Assembly (NCBI GenBank): GCA_029012445.1
Contig: JAQXMC010000017.1
Span: forward strand, 1 to 42,042
Origin: Oscillospiraceae bacterium
GTDB taxonomy: Bacteria > Bacillota > Clostridia > Oscillospirales > Acutalibacteraceae
DNA: 42,042 nucleotides
Direction: 5' to 3'
Shown here: one piece after another, positions 1 to 8,455 of the stretch
Numbering within the stretch: the first letter of the stretch is position 1
Layout of the letters: the number at the start of each line of letters is the position of its first letter
Notes under the pieces: generated by a model
Seen by the model: the letters and a program-made list of their open reading frames with translations, nothing else
What the model was told of the DNA's origin: nothing
Databases searched by the model: none
Made by a program: the position numbers and the translations under genes

Positions 1-1
1 G

Positions 2-2269
2 CTGACAGCTCTAACAATGGATACCGAGCTGACAGAGTACGCACCGGAAATTGCCGGCTATGATGTTGACGAATCGGCAAAGACTATCACCGTCAAGGCC
101 GAAAACAATGTTATCGGGTTTGTCTATACGCCGAGAAACGACACAAAATACACGGTCAGACACATTCTTCAGGATCTCAGCGGAGAATATACCATTATAC
201 CCAAGACCGATGAAATGACCGGCACGACCGACGAGATGACAAAGGCCGTTCCCGAAAGCTATGAAGGCTTCAGCAATCAGGCTGTTACCAACGAGCCAAT
301 AAAGGGAGACGGAACGACAGTCGTTGATATCAGATACGACAGACTTTCCTACACAGTCGCGTTTTACGATTACAAAGGCGAGCCGATTGAAGCCGTGAAA
401 ACGCTTTATTTCGGCGCAGAGATAACTGCTCCCGCCGTCGTTCCCGACTATCTGACAGAGGAAAGCGGCTTCACCTTCAGACATGTTTTCACCTCGTGGA
501 ACATCACCGTTCCGACAACCATCCCCGTCGGCGGCGTAGCGGCGTTTGCGAAATACACCATGCCCTGCGCATATGCGGGCTTTGATGATGCCGTCAAGGC
601 TCTGCATGATCTTGTTGACGGCGAAGAGCTCAACGACGCCGCCGAAAAGAAGCTCGATGAACTTCTCAAGCTCATTGACGGGATAAACGGCGGAAAGAGC
701 ACCAGAGACGCCTCGGAGCAGAAGACGGTTGACGATGCAGAGAAAAAGATAAGAGATTTCATACTTGAAATATCAGAGGACGGCAATATTGATCCCGACA
801 TTCTTGTTCACTACGATGTTTCGTTCTTTGTCAAGAAGAACTTCGGCGAGACAGAACAGCTCGGAAAGACGCAGTCGGTTGCCTCGGGCAGAGCGGCTGA
901 AGTGCCGACGGATATCGAAGATTATTACGATGCTGCGAACCACTATTCCTTCAGCGGAAAATGGTCGCTCACTTCGTCGGACGGCAGCCTTGAGAGCGTC
1001 AGAAGCAATATCAACGCCTACGCCGTCTATGACGCTCAGGCTCACACTCTGATCGACACCGTTATAGTCCGCCCCGAGCTGATGAGCGGAAAATGGTCGT
1101 CAGGCAAGGTCAGAAGCGCCTGCAAGTGCGGATATTTCTTTGACACGGATTATGAAAGAGCCGACTATACAAAGTACGACAAAGCGGTTTCTGATCTCAG
1201 ATCGCTGCTCGAAAAGGATATCAGATCGGATATCAGACTTGAGATAGAAAGCGTCCTCGCGGCTAACGAGATAGAAAACAATCTCATCGGAACAAATCCG
1301 TCGCCGAGAAACGCAGCCCTCATAGGCGAGCAGTGGATAGTTGACGAGGCGGCAAAGAGCCTCGCTCTGACTCTTGAAAAATATCTTGACGACGACGGAA
1401 ATATCAAGAATGATATCTTCAATAAATACACGGTCAGCTTTGTGAACTATGACGGTTTCATTCTTGAGCAGATAGAAAATGTCGTTTCCGGCAATACTGT
1501 CAGATACACGGGCAAAACTCCCGAAAGACCTTTTGATGAGTCTTTCCATTATGTATTTGCAGGCTGGGATAAGGACGCTTCTTCAACTCAGATAACGGCC
1601 GATACAGTTTTCACGGCTCAGTTTGAATCGGTTTCTCACTCAAAAACAAAGCTTGTTTGTGAGCCGACCTGCACCGAAGAGGGCTACACTGTCTATAAAT
1701 GCTTAGACTGCGCTTATCTTTCGGAAAAATCGGATTTCGTTCCCGCCAAGGGGCACTCCTTTAACAGGGATCCGGCAACGGCAACGCTTGTTGAAGCCGG
1801 TATTGCGGGACTTGACGAGACCTTCACCTACGACAGATATAAGTGCGACGACTGCGACGCAATGGCAATCGTTCTGCATATAGTGACTGTTGACCCTGAA
1901 AGCGATAACTCACCCGTTGTCGGAGCCGATGTTACTATAATCAACGGCAGCGGCCAGAAGGTCGACGGCGGAAAGACCGACGAAAACGGCAGATTTGATT
2001 CAAAATATCTGCCAGCCGAGGACTCATATCGGATCAGAATTGAAGATCCCGAGACCGGCAGAGTCGCAAAAGGCGACATTGCCGTTGACGGCGACGCTTA
2101 TATAATCGACGGCAGCTTCTCAGGCAGACTCGGAGACTGCGGCGAATGTATCTGCCACACCAACACCAAGTTCGGAATAATTATCCGCTTTATCTGCACG
2201 ATTCTTTCCGGTGTTTTCGGAACCGAGATCAAGTGCTGCAAGGATATGAAATGGTGCTTTAAAATATAA
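2..2269 (+). CDS. Large secreted/cell-surface protein, 5' end missing
   Basis: The reading frame is open to the left edge, so the N-terminus, including any signal peptide, lies outside the window. The visible part (about 755 residues) holds several InlB/Listeria-Bacteroides-type beta repeats, such as a segment starting VSFVNYDGF and ending TVFTAQF with the usual GWDKD core. These are separated by acidic helical spacers rich in D/E/K. Near the C-terminus come a CxxC-type segment (CEPTCTEEG ... CLDC), a carboxypeptidase-regulatory-like beta domain (VVGADVTIINGSGQ with TDENGRF), and a final Cys-rich tail (CGECICHTN, a hydrophobic stretch, then IKCC). I recall similar Cys-flanked hydrophobic tails from ruminococcal surface proteins, where they may act in anchoring. 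The role is probably adhesion or cell-surface interaction; the ligand cannot be inferred. No LPxTG motif is present. Confidence 0.75.
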   Translation: MTALTMDTELTEYAPEIAGYDVDESAKTITVKAENNVIGFVYTPRNDTKYTVRHILQDLSGEYTIIPKTDEMTGTTDEMTKAVPESYEGFSNQAVTNEPIKGDGTTVVDIRYDRLSYTVAFYDYKGEPIEAVKTLYFGAEITAPAVVPDYLTEESGFTFRHVFTSWNITVPTTIPVGGVAAFAKYTMPCAYAGFDDAVKALHDLVDGEELNDAAEKKLDELLKLIDGINGGKSTRDASEQKTVDDAEKKIRDFILEISEDGNIDPDILVHYDVSFFVKKNFGETEQLGKTQSVASGRAAEVPTDIEDYYDAANHYSFSGKWSLTSSDGSLESVRSNINAYAVYDAQAHTLIDTVIVRPELMSGKWSSGKVRSACKCGYFFDTDYERADYTKYDKAVSDLRSLLEKDIRSDIRLEIESVLAANEIENNLIGTNPSPRNAALIGEQWIVDEAAKSLALTLEKYLDDDGNIKNDIFNKYTVSFVNYDGFILEQIENVVSGNTVRYTGKTPERPFDESFHYVFAGWDKDASSTQITADTVFTAQFESVSHSKTKLVCEPTCTEEGYTVYKCLDCAYLSEKSDFVPAKGHSFNRDPATATLVEAGIAGLDETFTYDRYKCDDCDAMAIVLHIVTVDPESDNSPVVGADVTIINGSGQKVDGGKTDENGRFDSKYLPAEDSYRIRIEDPETGRVAKGDIAVDGDAYIIDGSFSGRLGDCGECICHTNTKFGIIIRFICTILSGVFGTEIKCCKDMKWCFKI

Positions 2270-2288
2270 CCGCACCGCTTAAACGGAT

Positions 2289-2327
2289 AAAAAGGTAGGA
2301 CGCGCATCTTGTGCGCCCTCCTTTTCC
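2289..2327 (+). terminator. Terminator of the surface protein gene
   Basis: Imperfect inverted repeat beginning about 20 nt after the stop codon. The left arm is AAAAGG-T-AGG-A-CGCGCA and the right arm TGTGCG-C-CCT-CCTTTT, around a 3-nt loop, with a T run closing the stem. Confidence 0.6.
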
Positions 2328-2541
2328 GCCTGTCGACAAAGGCGCCCGAACGCATATAAGTTAAATAAAAAATGAAAGAAAATATCTGATTCTTTCAAGC
2401 GCAATCCGCAAACAGTTTCGGCTACATGGTTATATACCATGGAGCCGAAAGCTTATATGCTTGGCATTTTTTCGGTCTCGGAGTACTTTGTACGCCTATC
2501 GCCCGAAGAAAATGCCATCGGTCATCCTTTCTCGGCAGTCT
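2327..2541. repeat. Dispersed miniature element, copy 1 (eroded ends)
   Basis: About 215 bp, clearly homologous to 6268-6445. Shared blocks are GCATATAAG (2352-2360), a GAAAGAA/TTCTTTC hairpin (2374-2396), CTTATATGC (2452-2460), and the hairpin formed by GGCATTTTTTCGG (2463-2475) with CCGAAGAAAATGCC (2503-2516). The ends form an imperfect inverted repeat: CTGTCGACAAAGG (2330-2342) against CCTTTCTCGGCAG (2526-2538), 11 of 13 positions pairing. Compared with copy 2 it carries about 33 extra bases that form a long hairpin (TTTCGGCT 2416-2423 with AGCCGAAA 2443-2450, CATGGT/ACCATG inside). No flanking direct repeat is visible, which suggests an older insertion. Confidence 0.7.
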
Positions 2542-2543
2542 CA

Positions 2544-2576
2544 CAGCTTGTCGAAAATTACTTTTTCGACAAGCTG
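2544..2576 (+). other. Perfect 14-bp hairpin between repeat and terminator
   Basis: CAGCTTGTCGAAAA pairs perfectly with TTTTCGACAAGCTG around a TTACT loop. It has no T tract of its own but abuts the terminator at 2578-2611. Confidence 0.5.
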
Positions 2577-2577
2577 C

Positions 2578-2611
2578 GGGGGATGCGCTTAGGCGCGTCC
2601 CCCCTTTTTTT
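2578..2611 (+). terminator. Intrinsic terminator upstream of the PBP gene
   Basis: GGGGGATGCGC pairs with GCGCGTCCCCC (one G-U) across a TTAG loop and is followed by seven T. It would isolate the PBP promoter from upstream transcription. Confidence 0.75.
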
Positions 2612-2631
2612 GTAATTTTTTGGTTTTTCGG

Positions 2632-2660
2632 TTGATTTAGTTTGCATAATTTATTATAAT
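2632..2660 (+). promoter_or_regulatory. SigA-type promoter for the PBP-ruvX operon
   Basis: TTGATT (2632-2637), a 17-bp spacer and TATAAT (2655-2660), about 90 nt before the PBP start codon. Confidence 0.7.
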
Positions 2661-2749
2661 AGATATACTATGCGATATTATGTTTTACTTTGAGTCATAT
2701 GCATAGGCGATCGTTTTATCCGGTCGCTTTTATAAAGGAGGACTGTTTG

Positions 2750-4840
2750 ATGGCAACGGAAAACAGCGCAAACAGCTCGGGCGCAAAGAATAAGCGCCTG
2801 GAGAAAAAGGAAAAAAGAATAGCTCAAAAAGCCGAAAAGAAAAGATTAAAGCTCGAAAAGAAAGCGAACAAAGAACCGATGAATCCCGGCGTCAAAGCGG
2901 CGCTTGTTGTTCTCCTCGGCTTTATAACAGCCTGTTTCCTGACGGTATGCATAGTCGGAATAAATATGTTCAACTATGTCGTCTCATATAAAAACGGTGC
3001 GCTGGCAATAAATCTTGATTCTTATAAGAGTCAGCAATATCAGACATCTATTCTTTACTATTTTAACGATGAGGGCAAAAAGAAAGAGCTTATCAGACTT
3101 CACGGCGAAGAAAACAGAATGTGGGTTGATAAGAAGGATATACCCGAAAATCTGAAGTGGGCGTTCGTCTGCCTTGAAGACAAGCGTTTTTATTCCCACA
3201 ACGGCGTCGACTGGTTCAGAACGATCAAGGTCGCTGTCTCGAACAATTCACAGGGCGGCTCGACAATAACTCAGCAGCTCATCAAGAACCTCACCAAGCA
3301 GAATGAGGTCACATATGTCAGAAAATTCAGCGAGATAACAAAAGCGCTGAACCTTGAGCAGAACTATGAAAAGGACGATATCCTTGAAGCTTATCTCAAC
3401 ACGGTCTATCTCGGCTCAGGCTGCTACGGCGTCAAAACAGCGGCCGAAACCTATTTCGGGAAGAGCCTTGATCAGCTCACCCTCGCTGAATGTGCGCTTC
3501 TCGCGGCAATTACTCAGAATCCGTATAAATTCAATCCGTACACCAACATGGAAAAAGCGAAGGTCAGACAGAATTACTGCCTCGACTGTATGCTTGAGGA
3601 GGGCAAGATCACCCAGAAACAGCACGATAAGGCCGTTGACAAAACAATAAAGCTTGCGAACAGAACATCGTCAAATAACGACAACGACGAAAGCGAAACC
3701 GAATATCAGAGCTACTATGTCGATTATGTTATAGACGAGGTAATGGCGGATCTCATGTCGGAATATGACTATGACAAATCCGAAGCGTGGCAGCTTGTTT
3801 ACTGCGGCGGCTTGAGAATAGAAACGGCCTGCGATGTCAATGTTCAGAACAAGCTTGAAAACATATATGAAAACAGAAAGGGCTTTCCCTATGCCGTCAA
3901 GGATAAATACGGTCAGCTGCCGGATTCTGCCTGCACCATAATGGATTATCAGGGCAGAATAGTCGCTCTTGTCGGCGGAACCGGAAAGAAAAAGGGCAAC
4001 CGGGTTAAAAACAGAGCCACGACATCCTTCAGACAGCCCGGCTCATCAATAAAGCCGCTTTCTGTCTATGCGCCGGCGGTCGATATGGGCTATATCAAAT
4101 CAGGCTCAACAACTGTTCTCGATAAGTGTATTACTCTCCCGAACGGTCAGCAGTGGCCTAAAAACTACGGCGGCGACTACGGCTCCGGCGCGAATGTCAC
4201 TGTTGCCAGCGCTATTTACAGATCCCTGAACACCGTTCCTGCGAGAATTCTCCACGAAACGCTCGGCATTGCCACTTCATATAAATATGTGACTGAGAAT
4301 TTCAAGCTCAAACACCTGACCGCCAGCGACAAGGACCTCAGCCCGCTTGCTGTCGGCGGTACAAACGGCGGCGTATCTACTCTTGAAATGGCCAGCGCAT
4401 ATGCGGCCTTCGGCAACGGCGGCAGAGTATATGATTCTTACAGCTATTACAGAGTCCTCGACAGAAACGGAAAGGTGCTCCTTGATAACACCAAGCCCAA
4501 TTATACACAGGCAATAAAGGAATCCACAGCCGATATCATGCTTCAGCTTCTGACTGGAGTTACGACAAATTCAAGCGGTACAGCCTACGGCTGCGCGGTC
4601 AGCGGACTTCAGACATTTGCAAAGACCGGTACTACGACCGATAACTACGACAAATGGATCTGCTCCGGTACACCTTATTATGTCTGCTCCATTTGGTACG
4701 GCTACAATTACCCGTCCAACCTCAGCGGTACATCGCTTCAGATAAGAACGATACTCAAGCAGGTTTTCAGTGAGATACATCAGGGACTGTCGAGAAAGAG
4801 AACTTTCAACACGGTCAAGAGCGAATTGCAGGTTGACTGA
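2750..4840 (+). CDS. Class A penicillin-binding protein (glycosyltransferase 51 + transpeptidase)
   Basis: Bifunctional peptidoglycan synthase of the PBP1A/PonA type, 696 aa. It polymerises lipid II and cross-links the stem peptides at the outer membrane face. A Lys/Glu-rich cytoplasmic tail (about residues 1-45) is followed by one membrane anchor (about 48-75). The GT51 domain shows LEDKRFYSHNG with catalytic Glu143, GGSTITQQL, and EAYLNTVYLG. The transpeptidase domain shows SSIK (Ser432, Lys435), an SLN motif, and KTGT at Lys625. Length and motif order are normal for the family. The start at 2750 is chosen because AAAGGAGG lies 8 nt upstream; an in-frame ATG 60 nt earlier lacks a ribosome binding site. 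ruvX begins 1 nt after the stop. Confidence 0.93.
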   Translation: MATENSANSSGAKNKRLEKKEKRIAQKAEKKRLKLEKKANKEPMNPGVKAALVVLLGFITACFLTVCIVGINMFNYVVSYKNGALAINLDSYKSQQYQTSILYYFNDEGKKKELIRLHGEENRMWVDKKDIPENLKWAFVCLEDKRFYSHNGVDWFRTIKVAVSNNSQGGSTITQQLIKNLTKQNEVTYVRKFSEITKALNLEQNYEKDDILEAYLNTVYLGSGCYGVKTAAETYFGKSLDQLTLAECALLAAITQNPYKFNPYTNMEKAKVRQNYCLDCMLEEGKITQKQHDKAVDKTIKLANRTSSNNDNDESETEYQSYYVDYVIDEVMADLMSEYDYDKSEAWQLVYCGGLRIETACDVNVQNKLENIYENRKGFPYAVKDKYGQLPDSACTIMDYQGRIVALVGGTGKKKGNRVKNRATTSFRQPGSSIKPLSVYAPAVDMGYIKSGSTTVLDKCITLPNGQQWPKNYGGDYGSGANVTVASAIYRSLNTVPARILHETLGIATSYKYVTENFKLKHLTASDKDLSPLAVGGTNGGVSTLEMASAYAAFGNGGRVYDSYSYYRVLDRNGKVLLDNTKPNYTQAIKESTADIMLQLLTGVTTNSSGTAYGCAVSGLQTFAKTGTTTDNYDKWICSGTPYYVCSIWYGYNYPSNLSGTSLQIRTILKQVFSEIHQGLSRKRTFNTVKSELQVD

Positions 4841-4841
4841 T

Positions 4842-5267
4842 ATGATAATCTTGTCAGTGGATTACGGCGACGCGAGAACGGGAATAGCCGTTTGCGACAA
4901 GCTTGAATTTCTGGCTTCGCCCGTTTGCGTCATTGCCGAGGGATATATGCCTAAGGTTGCAAAAAGGATAGTTCAGCTCGCCGAAGAAAGGAAAGCGGAG
5001 CTTATAGTCGTCGGAAAGCCGAAAAATATGGATGGTTCCGAGGGCTTTCGCGCGGAAAAATGCAAAGAGCTCGCTTATGCGGTCAGCGAGCTTTGCGAAA
5101 TCCCCGTCACCATGTGGGATGAACGGCTGACCACCGTTTCGGCTCACAGAGTGCTGAATGCAACAAACACCAGGGGAAAAGACAGAAAAGCTGTTATTGA
5201 TGCGGTTTCCGCAGTGATGATACTTGAAGATTTTCTTAAATACAGAAAAAATACGGCTGAGAAATAA
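4842..5267 (+). CDS. ruvX: RuvX/YqgF family putative pre-16S rRNA nuclease (Holliday junction resolvase-like)
   Basis: 141-residue RNase H-fold protein. The N-terminal MIILSVDYGDARTGIAV gives the conserved Asp-Tyr-Gly-x-x-Arg-x-Gly motif. An internal IVVGKPKNMDGSEG matches the family signature, MWDERLTT carries the acidic catalytic pair, and the C-terminal KAVIDAVSAVMIL segment carries the last Asp. The family is implicated in 16S rRNA 5' maturation and is often annotated as a resolvase. It starts 1 nt after the PBP stop codon, with only a weak GGTTGA ribosome binding site, so translational coupling is likely. Ends 32 nt before the next gene. Confidence 0.92.
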   Translation: MIILSVDYGDARTGIAVCDKLEFLASPVCVIAEGYMPKVAKRIVQLAEERKAELIVVGKPKNMDGSEGFRAEKCKELAYAVSELCEIPVTMWDERLTTVSAHRVLNATNTRGKDRKAVIDAVSAVMILEDFLKYRKNTAEK

Positions 5268-5299
5268 CAGCCGTGACATTTTATGCGGAGGATATTAAC

Positions 5300-6235
5300 A
5301 TGAATAAGCTGAAAAAAACACTTTCGGTTTTAATTGCGGCCGTTCTGCTGTTTTCATTGTGCCTGCCGGTATTCGCCGCCGGTCAGACAGAAGAAAAGCC
5401 GTTCGAAAACAGCGAATATTTCGACTACAACGGTCTGACCGTTCATTACAGAGTTTTCAAGGCGGAAAACGAAAAGGCAAAGATTTTTATGATACACGGC
5501 TTCGCTCTTTCATCATATTGCTGGGAGGAGCTTGCCGGTAGGCTGACTGCTGAGGGATACACCTGTGTTGCCGCCGATCTGCCGGATTTTGGCTATTCCT
5601 ACCGTGAAAACAGTGAAACGCCCCTTTATCCGAGAGAGGATATAATGCACGCACTGATGACAAGCTTAAGCGACGGCAGATGGTATGTTGCCGGTCACTC
5701 CATGGGCGGCTATATTGCTTTGGCTATTGCTGAAAAATATCCCGAAAGTGTTGAAAATCTCCTGCTTTACGGCACCGCATGCAACACGGGAACACCTGAC
5801 GCACTGAAATATCTGATGACGGATAAAACCTTTATACCTGTTATGGGCAGGTTTATGGAGCGTTTAGCCGGTATTGACTGCGTTGTCAGAGCGCTACTTT
5901 CGGTCGGACTTTGCGACAAGACATATGCTGAAAATTATGATCTTTCAAAGATAACGGCCCCGTTAAGAATAAAAGGAACGGGGGCGGGAGCAATATATTC
6001 GTTTTCAATGCTTCCGGTGACTCATCTTGACAAGGTCGAAAATATGCCCCCGATACTCTATGTCAACGGCAGCAGGGACGCGGTTATTCCCGATTACAGC
6101 AGAAGGCTTCTGAGAAAACATCTTCCATCGGGCAGCGTTGATGTTACCGTCAAAAACGGCGGGCATATGTTTATTGAAAATCTTGCCGATGAAACAGCAA
6201 AAATCTCATTGGATTTTATTGAGAAAACAGCATGA
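5300..6235 (+). CDS. Secreted alpha/beta hydrolase
   Basis: 311 aa. A type I signal peptide (MNKLKKTLSVLIAAVLL, then PVFAAG with a probable AxA cleavage near residue 25) precedes a compact alpha/beta hydrolase fold. Visible elements are the oxyanion-hole HG in MIHGFALSSY, the nucleophile elbow GHSMGG with Ser134, an acid candidate in VNGSRDAVIPD, and the catalytic His in NGGHMFIEN. The overall pattern resembles the epoxide hydrolase/haloperoxidase-like esterases. The substrate is unknown, and secretion argues for an extracellular ester or lipid. The start is set by GCGGAGG 10 nt upstream and by the signal peptide. It probably belongs to the PBP-ruvX transcription unit. Confidence 0.85.
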   Translation: MNKLKKTLSVLIAAVLLFSLCLPVFAAGQTEEKPFENSEYFDYNGLTVHYRVFKAENEKAKIFMIHGFALSSYCWEELAGRLTAEGYTCVAADLPDFGYSYRENSETPLYPREDIMHALMTSLSDGRWYVAGHSMGGYIALAIAEKYPESVENLLLYGTACNTGTPDALKYLMTDKTFIPVMGRFMERLAGIDCVVRALLSVGLCDKTYAENYDLSKITAPLRIKGTGAGAIYSFSMLPVTHLDKVENMPPILYVNGSRDAVIPDYSRRLLRKHLPSGSVDVTVKNGGHMFIENLADETAKISLDFIEKTA

Positions 6236-6238
6236 CAG

Positions 6239-6263
6239 AAGCCACCCGATTTACGGGTGGCTT
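6239..6263 (+). terminator. Hairpin terminator after the hydrolase gene
   Basis: AAGCCACCCG pairs perfectly with CGGGTGGCTT around a 5-nt loop, 3 nt after the stop. The T tract is short, because the miniature element inserted immediately after it. Confidence 0.65.
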
Positions 6264-6267
6264 CAAT

Positions 6268-6445
6268 AGACTGCCATAAAGGCGCCGAACGCATATAAGC
6301 AAAAAACGAAAGAAAAATGTCTGATTCTTTCAAGCACAACCGTGTCGCTGAAAGCTTATATGCTTGGCATTTTTTCGGTCTCGGAGTACCTTTGTACGCC
6401 TATTGCCCGAAGAAAATGCCATCGGTCATCCTTTATCGGCAGTCT
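6268..6445. mobile_element. Miniature inverted-repeat element (MITE-like), copy 2
   Basis: A 178-bp element whose ends are AGACTGCC (6268-6275) and GGCAGTCT (6438-6445). The match extends to 15 bp with one indel: AGACTGCCATAAAGG on the left, AGACTGCCGATAAAGG on the reverse complement of the right. It is flanked exactly by the direct repeat TTCAAT (6262-6267 and 6446-6451), consistent with a target-site duplication. The inside holds GCATATAAG...CTTATATGC (6291-6299, 6355-6363) and the GGCATTTTTTCGG hairpin (6366-6420). On the minus strand, GAAAGAA...TTCTTTC followed by GTTTTTTG looks like an intrinsic terminator, which could end glmS transcripts. No coding capacity. Confidence 0.75.
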
Positions 6446-6465
6446 TTCAATTTTATATATTCTTT

Positions 6466-8298
6466 TTATTCAACAGTAACGGACTTTGCGAGATTTCTCG
6501 GTTTGTCAATGTCGCAGCCTCTGTGCTTTGCAACATAATAACCGAGAAGCTGCATCGGAATTACTTCAAGCGAGCCTATCAGAAGATTATCCGTGTCGGG
6601 CACAATCAGCGTATAGTCAATATCCTTGAGTTCCTCGGAGTGCTTAGCCGTCGTCACGCAGAGAACCCTGGCGCCTCTTGCCTTGACCTCCTTGATATTG
6701 CTCATCGTTTTCGGAAAAAGCTCGTCAACGCAGGCGAGAGCGACGACCATTGTTCCGGGCTCGATAAGAGATATGGTGCCGTGTTTTAATTCGCCCGCAC
6801 CGTAAGCCTCGGAATGAATATAGCTTATTTCTTTCAGCTTGAGCGAGGCTTCAAGAGCAATTGCGTAGTCAATGTTTCGGCCGATAAAATATGCGTGTTC
6901 AAGATCTTTGAAAAGCTTTGCCGTTTCCTCAATATCGGCCGACAGCCGTAGAATATCCTCTATTTTTTCGGGGATAGCCATGAGCGACGAAAGAAGACGC
7001 CTTGTCTCGTCATGGGCAATTCTGCCCATTTCTTCAGCCATATGAATTGCGAGAATATACATCATGCAAAGCTGCGTTGAATAAGCTTTGGTCGTTGCGA
7101 CGGCGATCTCAGGACCCGCCCAGGTATAAAGCACATCGTCGCTTTCGCTTGCGATGCTGCTTCCGACGACATTGACAACGGAAAGCACTCTTGCATTTTT
7201 AGCTTTGGCCATTCTGAGGGCGGCGAGCGTGTCGGCTGTTTCACCGCTTTGCGAAATAATGATAACGAGCGTGTTGCCGTCAACTATCGGGTCGCGGTAT
7301 CTGAATTCTGACGCTATATCGACCTCAACGGGGATCCTTGTCAGCTTTTCGATAACATATTTTCCGACTACTCCGACATGATATGCCGAACCGCAGGCGA
7401 CAATATATATCCTGTTCAAAGCCAAAAGCTCTTTTTTGGTCAGGCTGACTCCGTCGAGAGCTATCGTTCCGTCGTCCCTGATTCTCGGCGATATTGTTGC
7501 TCTGACGGCCTCGGGCTGCTCCATGATCTCTTTTATCATGAAATGCTCATATCCGCACTTTTCGGCTGCCGAGATATCCCAGTCGATGTGAGTGATCGAC
7601 TTCTCCAGAGGCTGAAGATATTTGTCATAAAATTTGACGCCGCTTTTTGAAAGCAGAGCGATTTCGCCGTCGTTGAGCTTATATATATTGTTTGTGTAGC
7701 TCAATATGGCCGTGATGTCCGAAGCGATGAAATTCCCTTTTTCGCTGATGCCGACTATCAGCGGGCTTGAGCGGCGAACGCAGACGAATTCATCAGGGTA
7801 ATCTCTGCATAAAATTCCGAGCGCATATGAGCCTTCGAGAGCGTCGGCGGTTTTTTTGACTGCTTTAAGCAGGTCGCCGTCATAGTTTTTTTCAAGAAGG
7901 TGAGCGACTACCTCGGTGTCCGTCTCCGATTTGAATTCATAGCCTTGTGAAATCAGCTTTTCTTTCAGAAAAGAAAAATTCTCTATAATACCGTTGTGGA
8001 CAACGGCGAACAGCCCGCTTTTGCTCAGATGTGGGTGTGAATTTGCATCTGAGGGCTCTCCGTGTGTTGCCCAGCGTGTGTGACCTATTCCGACAGTACC
8101 GGATGCAAAACCGCTTTGAGCCTGTATTTTTTCTTCAAGAGCCTTTAATCTGCCCTTTGATTTTATGACATCTATTTTACCGTTTTCGATTACTGCTATA
8201 CCCGCCGAGTCATAGCCTCTGTATTCAAGCTTTTCCAGACCTGAAACGAGATATCCGGTTGCATTGTCGTCACCGACATAGCCGATTATTCCGCACAT
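6466..8298 (-). CDS. glmS: Glutamine--fructose-6-phosphate aminotransferase (isomerizing)
   Basis: Makes glucosamine-6-phosphate from fructose-6-phosphate and glutamine, the first step towards UDP-GlcNAc and peptidoglycan. 610 aa, the full family length. MCGIIGYVG gives the N-terminal nucleophile Cys2 of the class II glutaminase domain (about 1-240), with GHTRWATHG and HNGIIEN. Two SIS domains follow: one with SQSGETADT and one with the segment LKLKEISYIHSEAYGAGELKHG. The C-terminal KSVTVE matches the conserved end. A GGAGG lies 7 nt before the ATG. I looked for a glmS ribozyme in the 157-nt upstream gap and saw none. The miniature element lies just beyond the stop codon. Confidence 0.97.
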   Translation of the reverse strand: MCGIIGYVGDDNATGYLVSGLEKLEYRGYDSAGIAVIENGKIDVIKSKGRLKALEEKIQAQSGFASGTVGIGHTRWATHGEPSDANSHPHLSKSGLFAVVHNGIIENFSFLKEKLISQGYEFKSETDTEVVAHLLEKNYDGDLLKAVKKTADALEGSYALGILCRDYPDEFVCVRRSSPLIVGISEKGNFIASDITAILSYTNNIYKLNDGEIALLSKSGVKFYDKYLQPLEKSITHIDWDISAAEKCGYEHFMIKEIMEQPEAVRATISPRIRDDGTIALDGVSLTKKELLALNRIYIVACGSAYHVGVVGKYVIEKLTRIPVEVDIASEFRYRDPIVDGNTLVIIISQSGETADTLAALRMAKAKNARVLSVVNVVGSSIASESDDVLYTWAGPEIAVATTKAYSTQLCMMYILAIHMAEEMGRIAHDETRRLLSSLMAIPEKIEDILRLSADIEETAKLFKDLEHAYFIGRNIDYAIALEASLKLKEISYIHSEAYGAGELKHGTISLIEPGTMVVALACVDELFPKTMSNIKEVKARGARVLCVTTAKHSEELKDIDYTLIVPDTDNLLIGSLEVIPMQLLGYYVAKHRGCDIDKPRNLAKSVTVE

Positions 8299-8403
8299 AA
8301 TATAACCTCCGTGTAATTAGTTCTGTGTCACAGCTAATAAAGTATACATTAAAATTTTTTCTTTTATGTTAATGTACTGTGTACTCTTTATATATAAAAT
8401 TTT

Positions 8404-8446
8404 GTGCGCGCCCTTCGATAATAATACGAAAGGCGCGCACTTTTTT
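8404..8446. terminator. Hairpin terminator between the DUF1292 gene and glmS
   Basis: GTGCGCGCCCTTCG pairs with CGAAAGGCGCGCAC (one mismatch). The T run is stronger on the plus strand, but by position (10-15 nt past the stop) it serves the minus-strand DUF1292 gene. It may act in both directions. Confidence 0.6.
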
Positions 8447-8455
8447 ATAAGCTTG

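Noticed and set aside
2426..2635. A 69-codon frame in the repeat near the PBP gene, and a similar one at 6317-6538
   Set aside because: The two frames share only a short stretch before a 1-nt indel separates them, they lack good ribosome binding sites, and they run through hairpins and terminators.
8299..8455. Possible glmS ribozyme upstream of glmS
   Set aside because: The gap is short and AT-rich, and I cannot find the ribozyme core or its conserved pairings. Only a small CTGTG/CACAG palindrome is present.
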